Source: Candidatus Phaeomarinobacter ectocarpi (GTDB lineage Bacteria > Pseudomonadota > Alphaproteobacteria > CGMCC-115125). Taken from it: a stretch of 64,000 bases of DNA. Under the pieces are notes generated by a model. The model searched no databases and had not been told where the DNA came from. It saw only the letters and a program-made list of their open reading frames with translations. Made by a program: the position numbers and the translations under genes. Shown piece after piece: positions 54,593 through 64,000 of this stretch (position 1 is its first letter; the number at the start of each line of letters is the position of its first letter). The stretch covers positions 3,260,721-3,324,720 of the forward strand of contig NZ_HG966617.1 in assembly GCF_000689395.1 (NCBI RefSeq), read 5' to 3'.

Positions 54593-55309
54593 ATGCCCAA
54601 AAGATGGGGCATGGTGCCCGTCATGATTGGCGCATTCGGTAAAACCCTCTCTCAAATTTTCTCCAAACCCTTCCGCAGCATCCTGTGGCGGTCGCTGGGC
54701 ATGACCCTGCTGCTGCTGGTCACGCTGGGCGCGGTGGGCCTGTGGGGCACCGGGTACATCCCCAATCTGGGTATCGGCTGGGCGGATACGATCATTGATG
54801 TGCTGATAGACGCCGCCGTCATCGTCGGGCTCATCTTTCTGGTGATCCCGGTGACCGCCATCTTCATCCCGCTGTTTCTGGATGAAGTGGGGCAGGCGGT
54901 GGAGGAACGGCACTTTCCTGCTAGTATCGGCCCCCGAAAGCAGGGCATCATTGAAGGCCTGTGGCTGGGCATCAAGGGCCTGTTCGTGCTCCTAGCGGTC
55001 AACCTGGTGGCGTTGCCCCTGGTCTTTTTGTTGCCCGGCTTTGGCTTTGTCATCTTCCTGGTCGTGAACGGGTTCCTGCTGGGCCGTGAGTTCTTTGAGG
55101 CGGCGGCTGTTCGTCACTACCCGCCAGCGCAGATCAAGCAGCTTCGCAAACGCCATTCCGGACGGGTGTTTGTCGCCGGCATGGCCGTTGCCGCCCTCCT
55201 TGCCATCCCTATTGTCAATATTCTCGTGCCCCTGTTCGGCACTGCCTTTATGGTGCACGTGCTTCAAGGCGTGATGGCGCGGGACACGACACCGACACCC
55301 GCCGTCTGA
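54593..55309 (+). CDS. EI24-domain membrane protein (CysZ-like)
   Basis: 238 residues; ATG at 54593, with alternatives at 54611 and 54623 that fit the conserved start MIGAFGKTLSQIFSKPFRSILWRSLG. Helices lie at about 37-60, 75-100, 128-165 and 205-230; the middle includes LFLDEVGQAVEERHFPA and LLGREFFEAAAVRHY, typical of the EI24/CysZ fold. CysZ transports sulfate; whether this protein does is unknown. It lies in its own unit before a small lipoprotein gene. Confidence 0.87.
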   Translation: MPKRWGMVPVMIGAFGKTLSQIFSKPFRSILWRSLGMTLLLLVTLGAVGLWGTGYIPNLGIGWADTIIDVLIDAAVIVGLIFLVIPVTAIFIPLFLDEVGQAVEERHFPASIGPRKQGIIEGLWLGIKGLFVLLAVNLVALPLVFLLPGFGFVIFLVVNGFLLGREFFEAAAVRHYPPAQIKQLRKRHSGRVFVAGMAVAALLAIPIVNILVPLFGTAFMVHVLQGVMARDTTPTPAV

Positions 55310-55341
55310 CGGTCGGCCTGACCATCTATTGGGAACAAAAA

Positions 55342-55737
55342 ATGCGATCCAAACCGCTTACGGCCACAGGCGTGGTTCTGTTTATCGCCGGATTTCTGGC
55401 GGCCTGCGCCCCGCAAGCCGGGACGGGGCAATCAACCCTGGTCAGCCCCACGCCACAGCGCACAGTTGTATTGCGCCAGGCCCCTGATCCCAAGAGCCTT
55501 ATAGGTGTGACCCCGCAGGCGGTGGAGCAGCAGCTGGGCGCCCCGGCCTTTGACGGCAGTGACGGCGAAGCGCGCATTTGGCGGTACTCAGGCAGCAACT
55601 GCGCCTTGCTTGTCATTTTCTATCCAGAAGCAGACGGCAGCATAAAATCCACCCATCTGGATGCCCGTCGTCTGCAGGGGGGATCGACCCCGATTGAGCC
55701 GTGCCTGCGTGAAGTGGTCAACGCACCCCGCGCCTAA
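55342..55737 (+). CDS. Small lipoprotein, unknown
   Basis: 131 residues. Signal peptide with lipobox at VVLFIAGFLAAC (cysteine 22), then an Ala/Gly/Thr-rich spacer and a folded domain that starts PKSLIGVTPQAVEQQLGAPAFDG, which looks like the small BamE/OmlA-type fold. The end (PIEPCLREVV) carries a second Cys that could pair with CALLVIFY. The stop overlaps the nth stop. Role unknown. Confidence 0.75.
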   Translation: MRSKPLTATGVVLFIAGFLAACAPQAGTGQSTLVSPTPQRTVVLRQAPDPKSLIGVTPQAVEQQLGAPAFDGSDGEARIWRYSGSNCALLVIFYPEADGSIKSTHLDARRLQGGSTPIEPCLREVVNAPRA

Positions 55738-56453
55738 GACCCGGCTTTGGATTTTGCCTTGGCCCCGGTCTTCATTTTGGTCTTTGTCTTGGTTTTGGCT
55801 TTCGGCTTCGGCGCGGTCTCAGCAGTCGTCTTGCCCTTGAAGCTGCACAGATCCGCCACGTAGCAAGAGGGACAATCCGGTTTGCGCGCCTTGCAGATGT
55901 ACCGCCCATGCAGAATGAGCCAGTGATGGGCGTGCTGCATGTAGGGTTTGGGAATCCGCTTGAGCAGCTTGAGCTCAACTTCCAGCGGGGTTTTGCCCGG
56001 GGCCAGCCCCAGCCGGTTGGACAGCCGGAATATGTGCGTGTCCACCGCCATGGTGTCTTCGCCAAACGCCACATTCAGCACCACATTGGCCGTCTTGCGG
56101 CCGACGCCCGGCAGCGCCTCCAGTGCCTCCCGGTCGCGGGGAACCTCGCCGCCATGTTGCGAGATGAGCTGCTGCGACAGGGCAATCACATTCTTGGCCT
56201 TGTTGCGATAAAGCCCGATGGTCTTGATGTAGTCGCGCACTTTGGCTTCGCCGAGCGCGACGATCTTTTCTGGTGTGTCCGCGACCGCAAACAACGGCCC
56301 GGTGGCCTTGTTGACGCCGATGTCCGTGGCCTGAGCAGACAGCACGACCGCGACGAGCAGCGTGTAGGTGCTGGAATACTCAAGCTCGGTTTGCGGGTTG
56401 GGGCTCTTTTCCTGAAAGCGGCGGAAAAGTTCTTCGCGTATGGCAGGTTTCAT
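55734..56453 (-). CDS. nth: Endonuclease III (DNA glycosylase/AP lyase)
   Basis: 239 residues; removes oxidised pyrimidines. Helix-hairpin-helix LPGVGRKTANVVLN with catalytic Lys, catalytic Asp in VDTHIFRLSNRLG, and the [4Fe-4S] ligands CKARKPDCPSCYVADLC (C-x6-C-x2-C-x5-C). A Lys/Ala/Thr-rich tail of about 30 residues (KPKAKTKTKTKMKTGAKAK) follows, an added DNA-affinity tail. I chose the ATG at 56453; the longer frame from 56495 overlaps the DUF2244 start region. Confidence 0.97.
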   Translation of the reverse strand: MKPAIREELFRRFQEKSPNPQTELEYSSTYTLLVAVVLSAQATDIGVNKATGPLFAVADTPEKIVALGEAKVRDYIKTIGLYRNKAKNVIALSQQLISQHGGEVPRDREALEALPGVGRKTANVVLNVAFGEDTMAVDTHIFRLSNRLGLAPGKTPLEVELKLLKRIPKPYMQHAHHWLILHGRYICKARKPDCPSCYVADLCSFKGKTTAETAPKPKAKTKTKTKMKTGAKAKSKAGS

Positions 56454-56556
56454 GGGCCGGACTTTACCGCAAGCCTGCGGTGGAACCACACGCAATTTGC
56501 GTCATCTGGCCGCATCGGCTTGGCAGCACCCCGCCCGCCGCTCTAGCTTCTTGGAC

Positions 56557-57069
56557 ATGACGGATGATCAGGACGAACATGTCTTCTTTGATGCGGTGTT
56601 GCACCCGCATCGCTCCCTGCCGCCCAAAGGGTTTCTGGCAGTGATGATTGCGATCGGCGTCATCAGCTTTGTTGCGGGCGGGGCGTTCCTGCTCATGGGC
56701 GCGTGGCCGGTATTCGGCTTCTTCGGCCTCGACGTGGCGCTGATCTATTTCGCGTTCCGCATGAACTATCGCGCCGGGCGCGTGGTCGAGCATGTGCGCT
56801 TGACCGACAAGACCCTGACCATTGAGCGGGTGCATCCATCCGGCAAAGTCCAGCACTGGCAGATGGAGCCCACCTGGGCGCAGGCGCGCATGACGGTGAC
56901 GGCGCGGGGCCGCACCCTGCGTCTCAAATCCCGCGACACCTGGGTCGAGATCGGCAAGTTCATGCCGGAAGAAGAACGCGAAAGTTTTGCCGACGCGTTC
57001 ACCGCAGCTCAGGCCCGACGCCGCGACAACATCGGACTGCTGGGTGCAGAAAACGCGCAGCTAACCTGA
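56557..57069 (+). CDS. DUF2244 membrane protein
   Basis: 170 residues from the ATG at 56557. Two helices (about 28-48 and 52-70: FLAVMIAIGVISFVAGGAFLLMGAW, PVFGFFGLDVALIYFAFRM) then a soluble domain with RVVEHVRLTDKTLTIERVHPSGKVQHWQMEPTWAQARM and LRLKSRDTWVEIGKFMPEEERESFADAF. This is the DUF2244 arrangement found near respiratory genes in other bacteria; function unknown. It is divergent from nth. Confidence 0.88.
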   Translation: MTDDQDEHVFFDAVLHPHRSLPPKGFLAVMIAIGVISFVAGGAFLLMGAWPVFGFFGLDVALIYFAFRMNYRAGRVVEHVRLTDKTLTIERVHPSGKVQHWQMEPTWAQARMTVTARGRTLRLKSRDTWVEIGKFMPEEERESFADAFTAAQARRRDNIGLLGAENAQLT

Positions 57070-57091
57070 ACGGCTCAAGAGCCCAAACGAC

Positions 57092-57724
57092 CTAGGAATA
57101 AGTGCGATCCGCCAGGATCTTCTTGGACAGGACCTTGCCGTCGTCATCCAGCTCATAGGCAATGGGAACGCCGGTTGCGATATTCACTTCCACAATTTCA
57201 TCCGGACCCAGATTATCCAGCTGCATGACAAGCGCCCGAAGTGAATTGCCGTGGGCGGCCACGAGCACCCGCGTGCCCGCCAGCACCTTCGGCATGATCT
57301 CCGCATCAAAGTAAGGCAGCACACGATCAGCGGTCATCTTGAGGCTTTCGCCACCGGGCGGGGGAATGTCGAAGGACCGGCGCCAGATATGCACCTGTTC
57401 CTCGCCCCATTTTTCGCGGGCATCATCCTTGTTGAGGCCCGCAAGATCGCCATAGTCGCGCTCGTTCAGGGCTTCATTCTCAATCACCGGAATGTCGCTC
57501 TGGCCAAGGGAGGCGAGCGCCAGCTTGTTGGTCTCCTGGGCGCGCTTGAGGCCGGATGTGTAGGCCACATCAAACTCAAGACCGGCAGCCTTCATCAGCT
57601 TACCGGCTTCGGCAGCTTCCTTGCGGCCTTGCTCGGTCAGCTCGACATCGCGCCAGCCTGTGAAAAGGTTCTTCTTGTTCCATTCGCTCTGGCCGTGACG
57701 GACCAAAACCAGCGTGTGAGCCAC
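57092..57724 (-). CDS. gpmA: 2,3-bisphosphoglycerate-dependent phosphoglycerate mutase
   Basis: 210 residues. Active site [29 protein letters not shown] (phospho-His in RHG) and the second His in [19 protein letters not shown]; the Glu is in [42 protein letters not shown]. Interconverts 3- and 2-phosphoglycerate. It follows dapB on the same strand with a 34-base gap. Confidence 0.97.
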   Translation of the reverse strand: MAHTLVLVRHGQSEWNKKNLFTGWRDVELTEQGRKEAAEAGKLMKAAGLEFDVAYTSGLKRAQETNKLALASLGQSDIPVIENEALNERDYGDLAGLNKDDAREKWGEEQVHIWRRSFDIPPPGGESLKMTADRVLPYFDAEIMPKVLAGTRVLVAAHGNSLRALVMQLDNLGPDEIVEVNIATGVPIAYELDDDGKVLSKKILADRTYS

Positions 57725-57758
57725 GATGCGTCTCCTGTTGAGGTATCAAGTGTTGTTT

Positions 57759-58574
57759 CTAGAAGTCAGACAGGCCGAGGACGTCCAGCATGTCAAAATT
57801 GCCGGGGCCCTTGCCCTGTCCCCATAGCGCTGCCTTGACCGCGCCGCGCGCGAAGATCGAACGATCCTCGGCAATATGTGTGAGAACAATGCGCTCTTTT
57901 TCAGCAGCAAAAATAGCTGAGTGTTCGCCCACGACCGAGCCGCCGCGCAAGGCGGCAAATCCAATGTCGCCCGTCTTGCGCGCGCCGGTCTGTCCATCGC
58001 GTCCACGGTCCGACACATCGTCGAGCGTGACACCGCGCCCGGCCGCGGCTGCCTCGCCCAGCATCAAGGCTGTGCCCGACGGCGCATCCACCTTGTGCCG
58101 GTGATGCATCTCGACAATTTCGATGTCCCAGTCGGTGTCCAGTGCCTGTGCCACCCGCTTGGTCAGCGCCGTTAGCAGATTGACGCCCAGGGACATGTTG
58201 CCTGCGCGCACAAGGGTCGCATGGCGTGACGCGGCTTCAAGGCGCGTCTCGTGCTCAGGGGCAAATCCGGTGGTGCCGATGACATGAACGATGCGCGCCT
58301 GCGCCGCCAGATCCGCAAACTCAACCGTTGCGTCCGGCGCCGTGAAATCAAGCACCGCATCCACCGCCGCAAAAACCTCCAGCGCATCACTGGTGACAGG
58401 AACGCCCATCTCGCCGATGCCTGCCAGTGTGCCGGCATCAGCACCAATGTCTCCATGGCCGTCGCGCTCCAGCGCGCCGGCGATGGTGCATCCGTCAGTT
58501 TCATGGATAGCGGTCAACAGCGCGCGGCCCATGCGGCCAGCAGCGCCGGTGACGGCAATACGTATGGGGGCCAT
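57759..58574 (-). CDS. dapB: 4-hydroxy-tetrahydrodipicolinate reductase
   Basis: 271 residues from the ATG at 58574. NADPH motif [22 protein letters not shown], substrate motif [26 protein letters not shown], and conserved [11 protein letters not shown]. It makes tetrahydrodipicolinate for lysine and meso-diaminopimelate (cell wall). dapB-gpmA is a conserved order in alphaproteobacteria. Confidence 0.97.
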   Translation of the reverse strand: MAPIRIAVTGAAGRMGRALLTAIHETDGCTIAGALERDGHGDIGADAGTLAGIGEMGVPVTSDALEVFAAVDAVLDFTAPDATVEFADLAAQARIVHVIGTTGFAPEHETRLEAASRHATLVRAGNMSLGVNLLTALTKRVAQALDTDWDIEIVEMHHRHKVDAPSGTALMLGEAAAAGRGVTLDDVSDRGRDGQTGARKTGDIGFAALRGGSVVGEHSAIFAAEKERIVLTHIAEDRSIFARGAVKAALWGQGKGPGNFDMLDVLGLSDF

Positions 58575-58739
58575 CGGAAACGTCCACTCAGATTGGCGGC
58601 ACAACGCGTGCAACCTTTGGTCAGCGCGGTTGTATCAGGCCGACTTGCTGCCGCAAAGCACCGACCGCCATGGGGCAGCCATGCACCCGTTTTTTGGCAG
58701 CAGCACTCATGATTTGAGGTTTAATGGTTTGTTGGGGAG

Positions 58740-58786
58740 ATGGGGGCATTCTACTAAAACGAGTGTAAATATAAGAAAGCCCCCAT
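58740..58786 (+). promoter_or_regulatory. Hairpin just before the histidine kinase start
   Basis: ATGGGGGC (58740-58747) pairs with GCCCCCAT (58779-58786), with TCT and AGA as a further inner stem after a small bulge. The 31-base loop is AT-rich. It ends three bases before the kinase GTG, so it can mask the ribosome site or act as a terminator. No T-tract follows. Confidence 0.5.
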
Positions 58787-58789
58787 AAC

Positions 58790-59926
58790 GTGTTGTCCAC
58801 ACCCATCCCATTTTCAGTGCTGATCGGGCCAATGACCGGGTTTTTGACCCGGCCGCGCAAAGACGCATTGGCGGCGGTGACCTTGGGCGTCGTGGCCTTC
58901 ACCATTTCGTCTTTCTATGGGATTGAAGCGCGGTGGCATGATTTTGCCACTCGATTTGGGCACCAGGCGCATCTCGAAGAACTTCCAATCGCCTTTATGA
59001 CAGCAGGAGTGGGGTTTGCCTGGTTCGCGTGGCGGCGGTGGCGCGACTTTGAAAAAGCCGCCGGGCACCGGCGCACGACAAACCATGCCTTGTCGGAGCA
59101 ACTGGACCGCAATCAGGAAATCATCGCCGAGCTGAGCACGGCCCGCCAGAAGGCCATGGAGCTGGACCGCGCCAAAACCCGGTTTCTGGCCCATATGAGC
59201 CATGAACTGCGCACACCCCTAAACGCCATCATGGGTTTTTCGGAGTTGATGCAGCATCAGGTGTATGGGCCCCTGGGTGACAAGCAATACGAAGAATATG
59301 TGTCCACGATCCATGAATCCGGCCAGCATCTGCTGGACTTGATCAATGATCTGCTGGACCTGACCCGTATCGAGTCAGGTGATATGACGCCTCACCGTGA
59401 AGTCTGCACCATGCGGGATTTGGGGGAAGGGGCCTGCAAGATGCTGCGCGACCAGGCTGCGGCCGCAGGTATCCACCTTGATCAGATTTGTCTTGAGGCG
59501 GCAGACGTGTCCGTCAATGTGGACCGCCGCATGATCCGCCAGATATTGATCAACCTGATTGCCAACGCCATCCGCCATACGTCCCGGATGGGCCATGTCA
59601 CCGTCACCGCCATAAAGACACCGCACGGGGAAATTGGCTTTTCCATTGCGGATACGGGCGAAGGCATGGATCCGCAGACGGTCAAACGTCTGGATCAGGG
59701 GTTCGCCGAAGTCGAAAATGCATTCCGGCGCGAACATCATGGCGCAGGTCTTGGCCTGCCCCTGTCCCGCGCCATCGCCCAGGCCCATGGCGGGTCCATG
59801 ATCATTTCCAGTGCTTTGGGCGAGGGCACCACCATAGACGTGCTGTTGCCCAGTGACGTGATCGTCGATGCGAGACCCGTCTCAGCCCTTGAGCCCGCCG
59901 CAGCTGAACTCAAGCGCGCCGTCTAG
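58790..59926 (+). CDS. Membrane sensor histidine kinase
   Basis: 378 residues, GTG start. Two membrane helices (about 26-42 and 66-82), a coiled linker with [23 protein letters not shown] (H138, phospho-acceptor), the ATPase domain with N box [13 protein letters not shown]1 box ADTGEGMD, and G2 box [18 protein letters not shown], ending at about 350. There is no periplasmic sensor domain of size (only some 20 residues between helices), so it may sense the membrane or partner proteins. No response regulator lies next to it. The stop overlaps the dnaJ stop by four bases. Confidence 0.93.
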   Translation: MLSTPIPFSVLIGPMTGFLTRPRKDALAAVTLGVVAFTISSFYGIEARWHDFATRFGHQAHLEELPIAFMTAGVGFAWFAWRRWRDFEKAAGHRRTTNHALSEQLDRNQEIIAELSTARQKAMELDRAKTRFLAHMSHELRTPLNAIMGFSELMQHQVYGPLGDKQYEEYVSTIHESGQHLLDLINDLLDLTRIESGDMTPHREVCTMRDLGEGACKMLRDQAAAAGIHLDQICLEAADVSVNVDRRMIRQILINLIANAIRHTSRMGHVTVTAIKTPHGEIGFSIADTGEGMDPQTVKRLDQGFAEVENAFRREHHGAGLGLPLSRAIAQAHGGSMIISSALGEGTTIDVLLPSDVIVDARPVSALEPAAAELKRAV

Positions 59927-61083
59927 CTCGCAGCGCCGTTCAAGAACTCTTTCACCCGCGAAAAGAAACCTTCTGACTCCGGGCTTGTCTTGTCAGTGGA
60001 CTCGCCCTGGAACTCTTCCAGCAGCTTCTTCTGCTTCTTGGTGAGGTTCATGGGCGTTTCCACATTCACCTGGATATAGAGGTCGCCGTGCTGCGAGGAC
60101 CGCAACACCGGCATGCCCTTGCCTTTAAGGCGGAACTGCTTGCCGCTCTGGGTGCCTTCGGGAACCTTGACCTTTACCCGCGCACCCTTGAGGGACGGAA
60201 CTTCAATCTCTCCGCCCAGAGCCGCTGTCGGCATGGAGATGGGCACGCGGCAGAAAAGGTCTGCGCCATCACGCTGGAAGAACTGATGCGGCTTGATCGA
60301 CAGGAAGATGTAGAGATCACCGGGCGGGCCGCCGCGCGCGCCGGCTTCACCCTCATTGGACAGGCGAATACGCGTGCCGTCTTCGACGCCGGACGGAATG
60401 TTGACCTGGAGGGTCCGCTCTTTTTCGGTGCGGCCCGCGCCATTGCAGGTGTCGCACGGGTCCTGAATGACCTCGCCACGCCCCCCACAGGTGGGGCAGG
60501 TGCGCTCAACGGTGAAGAAGCCCTGAGACGCACGCACCTTGCCCGCACCGTGGCACATGCCACAGGTGGAAGGGGACGTACCCGGCTTTGCGCCGGACCC
60601 GGAGCATGTCTCGCATGAGACGGCCGTCGGCACCTTGATCTGTGCCGTCTTGCCTTCATTGGCCTCGTCGAGGCTGATTTCCATGTTGTAGCGCAGGTCT
60701 GCGCCACGGGTCCGACCGCCGCCACGACGGCCCCCGCCAGCGCGCTGTCCGCCGACAAACTCGCCGAACAGATCATCAAAGATGTCTGACATGGAGGACG
60801 CGAAGTCCTGCCCGAAGCCTGGGCCGCCCGGTCCACCGGGACCACCCGGGCTGCCATTCTCAAACGCCTGATGGCCAAAGCGGTCATAGGCTGCCCGGCT
60901 CTGCGGGTCCTTGAGGGCGTCATAGGCTTCGTTCAATTCCTTGAACTTGGCTTCTGCGTCAGGATTGTCCTGGTTCTGATCCGGGTGATATTTTTTTGCC
61001 TGCTTGCGAAAAGCAGATTTCAGCGCCGCATCATCTGCGTCGCGAGGCACACCCAGAATGTCGTAAAAGTCGCGTTTTGCCAT
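59923..61083 (-). CDS. dnaJ: Chaperone DnaJ
   Basis: 386 residues. J domain with HPD at 33-35 (YHPDQNQ), Gly/Phe-rich region (about 76-105), four CxxCxGxG zinc repeats ([41 protein letters not shown]), and the C-terminal peptide-binding domain. It stimulates DnaK ATPase and presents unfolded substrates. dnaK lies upstream on the same strand. Confidence 0.98.
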   Translation of the reverse strand: MAKRDFYDILGVPRDADDAALKSAFRKQAKKYHPDQNQDNPDAEAKFKELNEAYDALKDPQSRAAYDRFGHQAFENGSPGGPGGPGGPGFGQDFASSMSDIFDDLFGEFVGGQRAGGGRRGGGRTRGADLRYNMEISLDEANEGKTAQIKVPTAVSCETCSGSGAKPGTSPSTCGMCHGAGKVRASQGFFTVERTCPTCGGRGEVIQDPCDTCNGAGRTEKERTLQVNIPSGVEDGTRIRLSNEGEAGARGGPPGDLYIFLSIKPHQFFQRDGADLFCRVPISMPTAALGGEIEVPSLKGARVKVKVPEGTQSGKQFRLKGKGMPVLRSSQHGDLYIQVNVETPMNLTKKQKKLLEEFQGESTDKTSPESEGFFSRVKEFLNGAAS

Positions 61084-61131
61084 GGCGTGATATTCCGTAG
61101 GCGGAACACTTGCGAAGTCCTTACCCGAAGA

Positions 61132-61163
61132 CCCCGGCGCTGCGGATCACCGCAACGCCGGGG
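61132..61163 (-). terminator. Hairpin between dnaK and dnaJ
   Basis: CCCCGGCG and CGCCGGGG form eight pairs, then TGCGG with CCGCA five more around ATCA. A very stable hairpin, not followed by a T-tract. It lies 26 bases after the dnaK stop and may give partial termination or mRNA protection, so that dnaK exceeds dnaJ. Confidence 0.65.
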
Positions 61164-61189
61164 AGTATCAGGGCAGACCGGCCAGCGTG

Positions 61190-63136
61190 TTACGCCGCGC
61201 CGTCCTTCTTGTTGTTGTCGTCGTCGACTTCTGTGAAGTCGGCGTCAACCACATCATCACCGGCCGGATTGTCGGCAGCTTCAGAGGCAGCATCTGCAGC
61301 CGCATCCTGGCTCGCCTGTTCCGCCTGGCTTGCCGCATACATGGCTTCGCCCAGCTTCATGGAGGCCTGACCCAGCTCTTCAGACTTGGTCTTGATCAGT
61401 TCGGGATCAGGATCCTCAGCCTCAAGCGCGGTCTTGACCTCGGCGATGGCCGCTTCAATAGCACCCTTGGTTTCCGCATCCACCTTGTCGCCGTTTTCTT
61501 CCAGCGCTTTTTCGGTGGAGTGAACCAGCGCTTCAGCGCCATTGCGGGCTTCCACTGTTTCACGACGCTTCTTGTCGTCTTCAGCGTGGCTTTCAGCATC
61601 CTTGACCATCGCGTCAATGTCAGCGTCTGACAGACCGGACGATGCCTGAATGCGGATCGCCTGCTCCTTGCCGGTTGCCTTGTCCTTGGCGGTCACGTTG
61701 ACGATGCCGTTGGCATCAATGTCGAACGCCACTTCCACCTGCGGCACGCCGCGCGGTGCAGGCGGAATGCCCACAAGGTCGAACTGGCCGAGCACCTTGT
61801 TGTCCGCCGCCATTTCGCGCTCGCCCTGGAACACGCGGATGGTCACCGCGTTTTGATTGTCCTCAGCGGTCGAGAAGGTCTGGGCCTTCTTGGTGGGGAT
61901 CGTCGTGTTGCGCTCGATGAGGCGCGTGAACACACCACCCAGCGTTTCAATACCGAGCGACAGTGGCGTCACGTCGAGCAGCAGCACGTCCTTGACGTCG
62001 CCCTGCAGAACGCCGGCCTGAATGGCGGCGCCCATGGCCACAACCTCATCCGGGTTCACACCCTTATGCGGCTCCTTGCCAAAGAACTTTTCAACGACTT
62101 CCTGGATCTTCGGCATGCGTGTCATGCCGCCGACCAGAACAACTTCGTCGATGTCTGATGCCTTGAGGCCTGCGTCTTCCAGTGCCTTCTTGCAGGGGTC
62201 GATCGTGCGCTGCACCAGCTTGTCCACCAGCTGCTCCAGCTTGGCGCGGGTCAGCTTCGTGGTCAGGTGCTTGGGGCCGGACGCGTCAGCGGTGATGAAC
62301 GGCAGGTTCACTTCCGTCTGCGTCGCGGACGACAGCTCGATCTTTGCCTTTTCAGCGGCTTCTTTCAGGCGCTGCAGGGCAAGCTTGTCGCCCTTGAGGT
62401 CAATGCCGTTTTCCTTCTTGAACTCGTCCGCCAGGAAATCGACCAGCAGCATGTCGAAGTCTTCACCACCAAGGAAGGTGTCACCATTGGTGGACTTCAC
62501 TTCAAACACGCCGTCGCCGATCTCGAGGATCGACACGTCAAACGTACCACCACCAAGGTCATAGACCGCGATGGTCTGACCGTCGGCCTTGTCCAGGCCA
62601 TAGGCGAGGGCAGCCGCGGTGGGCTCGTTGATGATGCGCAGCACTTCAAGGCCGGCAATCTTGCCTGCATCCTTGGTGGCCTGACGCTGGGCGTCGTCGA
62701 AATAGGCAGGAACCGTAATCACGGCCTGCTCGACGGTTTCGCCAAGATAGCTCTCAGCGGTCTCTTTCATCTTCTGCAGAATGAACGCAGAAATCTGCTG
62801 CGGCGAATACTTCTCACCATGGGCTTCAACCCAGGCCGCGCCATTGTCCGCCTCGACGATGGAGTAGGGCACCATGCCCTTGTCCTTTTTGACCGTCGGG
62901 TCGTTGATGCGGCGGCCGATGAGGCGCTTGATCGCAAACAGGGTGTTTTCAGGGTTGGTAACCGCCTGGCGCTTGGCCGGCTGACCCGTCAGACGTTCGC
63001 CGTCTGCGGTAAAGGCCACCATGGAAGGCGTCGTGCGTGCGCCTTCTGAATTCTCGATAACTTTCGGGTTGGACCCGTCCATGACCGCAATGCACGAATT
63101 TGTCGTGCCAAGGTCAATGCCGATGACTTTCGCCAT
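61190..63136 (-). CDS. dnaK: Chaperone DnaK (Hsp70)
   Basis: 648 residues. ATPase domain with [18 protein letters not shown], phosphate-2 loop [16 protein letters not shown], adenosine motif [17 protein letters not shown], linker [22 protein letters not shown], peptide-binding sheet and helical lid, ending in the acidic [18 protein letters not shown]. General folding chaperone with DnaJ and GrpE. Upstream (63137-63413) is the heat-shock promoter region; I cannot assign a sigma-32 box with confidence. Confidence 0.99.
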   Translation of the reverse strand: MAKVIGIDLGTTNSCIAVMDGSNPKVIENSEGARTTPSMVAFTADGERLTGQPAKRQAVTNPENTLFAIKRLIGRRINDPTVKKDKGMVPYSIVEADNGAAWVEAHGEKYSPQQISAFILQKMKETAESYLGETVEQAVITVPAYFDDAQRQATKDAGKIAGLEVLRIINEPTAAALAYGLDKADGQTIAVYDLGGGTFDVSILEIGDGVFEVKSTNGDTFLGGEDFDMLLVDFLADEFKKENGIDLKGDKLALQRLKEAAEKAKIELSSATQTEVNLPFITADASGPKHLTTKLTRAKLEQLVDKLVQRTIDPCKKALEDAGLKASDIDEVVLVGGMTRMPKIQEVVEKFFGKEPHKGVNPDEVVAMGAAIQAGVLQGDVKDVLLLDVTPLSLGIETLGGVFTRLIERNTTIPTKKAQTFSTAEDNQNAVTIRVFQGEREMAADNKVLGQFDLVGIPPAPRGVPQVEVAFDIDANGIVNVTAKDKATGKEQAIRIQASSGLSDADIDAMVKDAESHAEDDKKRRETVEARNGAEALVHSTEKALEENGDKVDAETKGAIEAAIAEVKTALEAEDPDPELIKTKSEELGQASMKLGEAMYAASQAEQASQDAAADAASEAADNPAGDDVVDADFTEVDDDNNKKDGAA

Positions 63137-63413
63137 TTACTTCGTCTCCACGTTACTTTTAGGCGGACCAGGAATGCTGCGGCCTTACTCTTCAAGCACC
63201 GAACTGCATCCGTGTTGCGGGACCTATACGCGCCTTAACAGCAAACGTCAGGCCCTGCAGGTCCCCTCGTGTTGAACCTACAAAAAAGCGTGTCCAAAAA
63301 GACCCGCAACTTCAGGGCGGTATATAAGTAGCAGGCGGGTGCACTGCAACACTCGCGGCCCGAATTCGGGGCCAATTTTCCATAATTCTACTGTGAATCG
63401 AGGAATACTGGGA

Positions 63414-63734
63414 ATGAGTCAGCATCCAGATGGTCCCAACAGAGGGATTCTGCGTGTCCAACGCATGTTGTTGGGTTTCGTGGCGCTCCCGCTTGCTCTT
63501 TGGTCCGTGCAGATGGCGGCGCTCATCGGCTGGACATCAACGCATTGGGCAATACAGACGGTTTCATTTGTGTACCTCTTTATTGCTCCCGCTGCTTTGG
63601 TTGCGTGCGGAATTGGCTGTTTGCTGCCATTGGAAAGACTTCAAAATGCCTGTGTGGGAGCAATGAAGGTGGCGATTCTGGTGGCTCTTGCTCACTTTGT
63701 GCTGCTGATTGCAGTGTCATTTCTGACAGGCTGA
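63414..63734 (+). CDS. Small membrane protein upstream of alkB, unknown
   Basis: 106 residues from the ATG at 63414, with about three hydrophobic segments (MLLGFVALPLALWSVQMAALIGW, VSFVYLFIAPAALVACGIGCLLPL, VAILVALAHFVLLIAVSFL). No family recognised. It is divergent from dnaK (277 bases apart) and its stop is five bases before the alkB start, so both may be co-transcribed. Confidence 0.65.
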   Translation: MSQHPDGPNRGILRVQRMLLGFVALPLALWSVQMAALIGWTSTHWAIQTVSFVYLFIAPAALVACGIGCLLPLERLQNACVGAMKVAILVALAHFVLLIAVSFLTG

Positions 63735-63738
63735 AAGC

Positions 63739-64000
63739 ATGACGGGCTTTTGTAACAAACTGACGCCTGCGCCCGGCGTTGATCTGCACTCGGGAGCTCT
63801 GGATACAACAGCCCAGCGCAGGCTGCTGGACGATATTCGCGAGATCACCGGACAGGCGCCGCTTTATAATCCCACCATGCCGCGCACCGGCAAGCCGTGG
63901 ACCGTCCGCATGACCAGTTGCGGCCCTCAGGGGTGGGTGTCGGACCGGTCCGGCTACCGCTACCAGCCAAATCACCCCGAAACAGGCAATCCATGGCCCG
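63739..64000 (+). CDS. alkB: AlkB-type 2-oxoglutarate/Fe(II) dioxygenase, N-terminal part (partial at window edge)
   Basis: The frame starts at 63739 and runs off the right edge with 87 residues. It reads PAPGVDLHSGALDTTAQRRLLDDI, YNPTMPRTGKPWTVRMTSCGPQGWVSDRSGYRYQPNHPETGNPWP, which is the substrate-lid part of AlkB. By family it demethylates 1-methyladenine and 3-methylcytosine in DNA. The catalytic HxD...H motif lies beyond the edge. Confidence 0.9.
   Translation, partial: MTGFCNKLTPAPGVDLHSGALDTTAQRRLLDDIREITGQAPLYNPTMPRTGKPWTVRMTSCGPQGWVSDRSGYRYQPNHPETGNPWP

Noticed and set aside
63137-63413. Sigma-32 promoter of dnaK
   Set aside because: CTTGAAG occurs near 63192 on the minus strand, but no matching -10 element at the right distance is evident.
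63580-63975. Minus-strand open frame at the right edge
   Set aside because: It is antisense to the AlkB start, whose protein motifs are clear.
1-64000. tRNA, rRNA, CRISPR, insertion sequence or prophage
   Set aside because: I saw no T-loop GTTCGA with acceptor pairing, no direct-repeat arrays with spacers, no transposase or integrase, and no phage genes.

Overview
The window is a 64-kb stretch of alphaproteobacterial chromosome around the replication origin and the centromere. The evidence is gene order (parB-parA-rsmG-mnmG-mnmE, rho, hemE facing a DUF299 regulator, maf-aroE-coaE-dnaQ, secB, hslUV and a his operon), two perfect 16-bp parS palindromes, CtrA-type TTAA-N7-TTAAC sites and GANTC (CcrM-type) clusters. 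High GC, the porin type and the tandem single-domain PAS proteins fit a Parvibaculales/Hyphomicrobiales-like marine or soil alphaproteobacterium, but the exact lineage is an inference. Almost the whole window is ordinary single-copy core genome. I see no insertion sequence, prophage, CRISPR, rRNA or tRNA.

Layout, left to right. 0-12 kb: the end of ftsK, lolA, a possible structured RNA, xth, a crotonase, two hotdog thioesterases, a CNB-domain protein, an OmpR-type response regulator, a conserved unknown protein, a YkuD L,D-transpeptidase, YggS and a ThiE-like protein with overlapping divergent starts, and a porin ending at a strong terminator. 12-17 kb: a DUF3576 lipoprotein, leuS, lptE and holA, the last ending in a 40-bp tandem repeat. 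17-23.7 kb (minus strand): parB, parA, rsmG, mnmG, mnmE and a DUF6489 protein. mnmG is flanked on each side by a perfect DnaA box plus a perfect parS, and a phased TTAA array lies upstream of it. 23.7-27.7 kb (plus strand): a DUF255 thioredoxin-like protein, a dienelactone hydrolase and a quinone reductase. 27.7-34.2 kb (minus strand): three tandem PAS paralogues, rho, hemJ, hemH and hemE.

The 34.21-34.73 kb gap between hemE and the DUF299 gene occupies the same position as the Caulobacter origin, and the surrounding genes diverge from it, so it is the best candidate for oriC. Rightward from there: ppsR, maf, aroE, coaE, dnaQ, secB, fxsA, a Tim44-like protein, mltA, smr, hslU and hslV; a PNPOx-like protein; hisB, a membrane protein, hisH, hisA, hisF, a CYTH-CHAD protein, a pentapeptide-repeat protein, hisE and a HIT protein; adenosine kinase, an EI24 protein, a lipoprotein, nth, a DUF2244 protein, gpmA, dapB, an orphan histidine kinase, dnaJ and dnaK, a small membrane protein, and the start of alkB.

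Functionally the window joins chromosome segregation and origin control (ParAB, parS, FtsK, DnaA/CtrA/CcrM motifs), tRNA wobble modification (MnmEG), heme synthesis (HemE-H-J), envelope assembly (LolA, LptE, porin, L,D-transpeptidase, MltA), protein quality control (SecB, HslUV, DnaKJ), and histidine and lysine synthesis. The observations most worth a second look are the paired DnaA-box/parS modules, the phased TTAA array, the putative oriC, the PAS gene trio, the GANTC clusters and the candidate RNA downstream of lolA.
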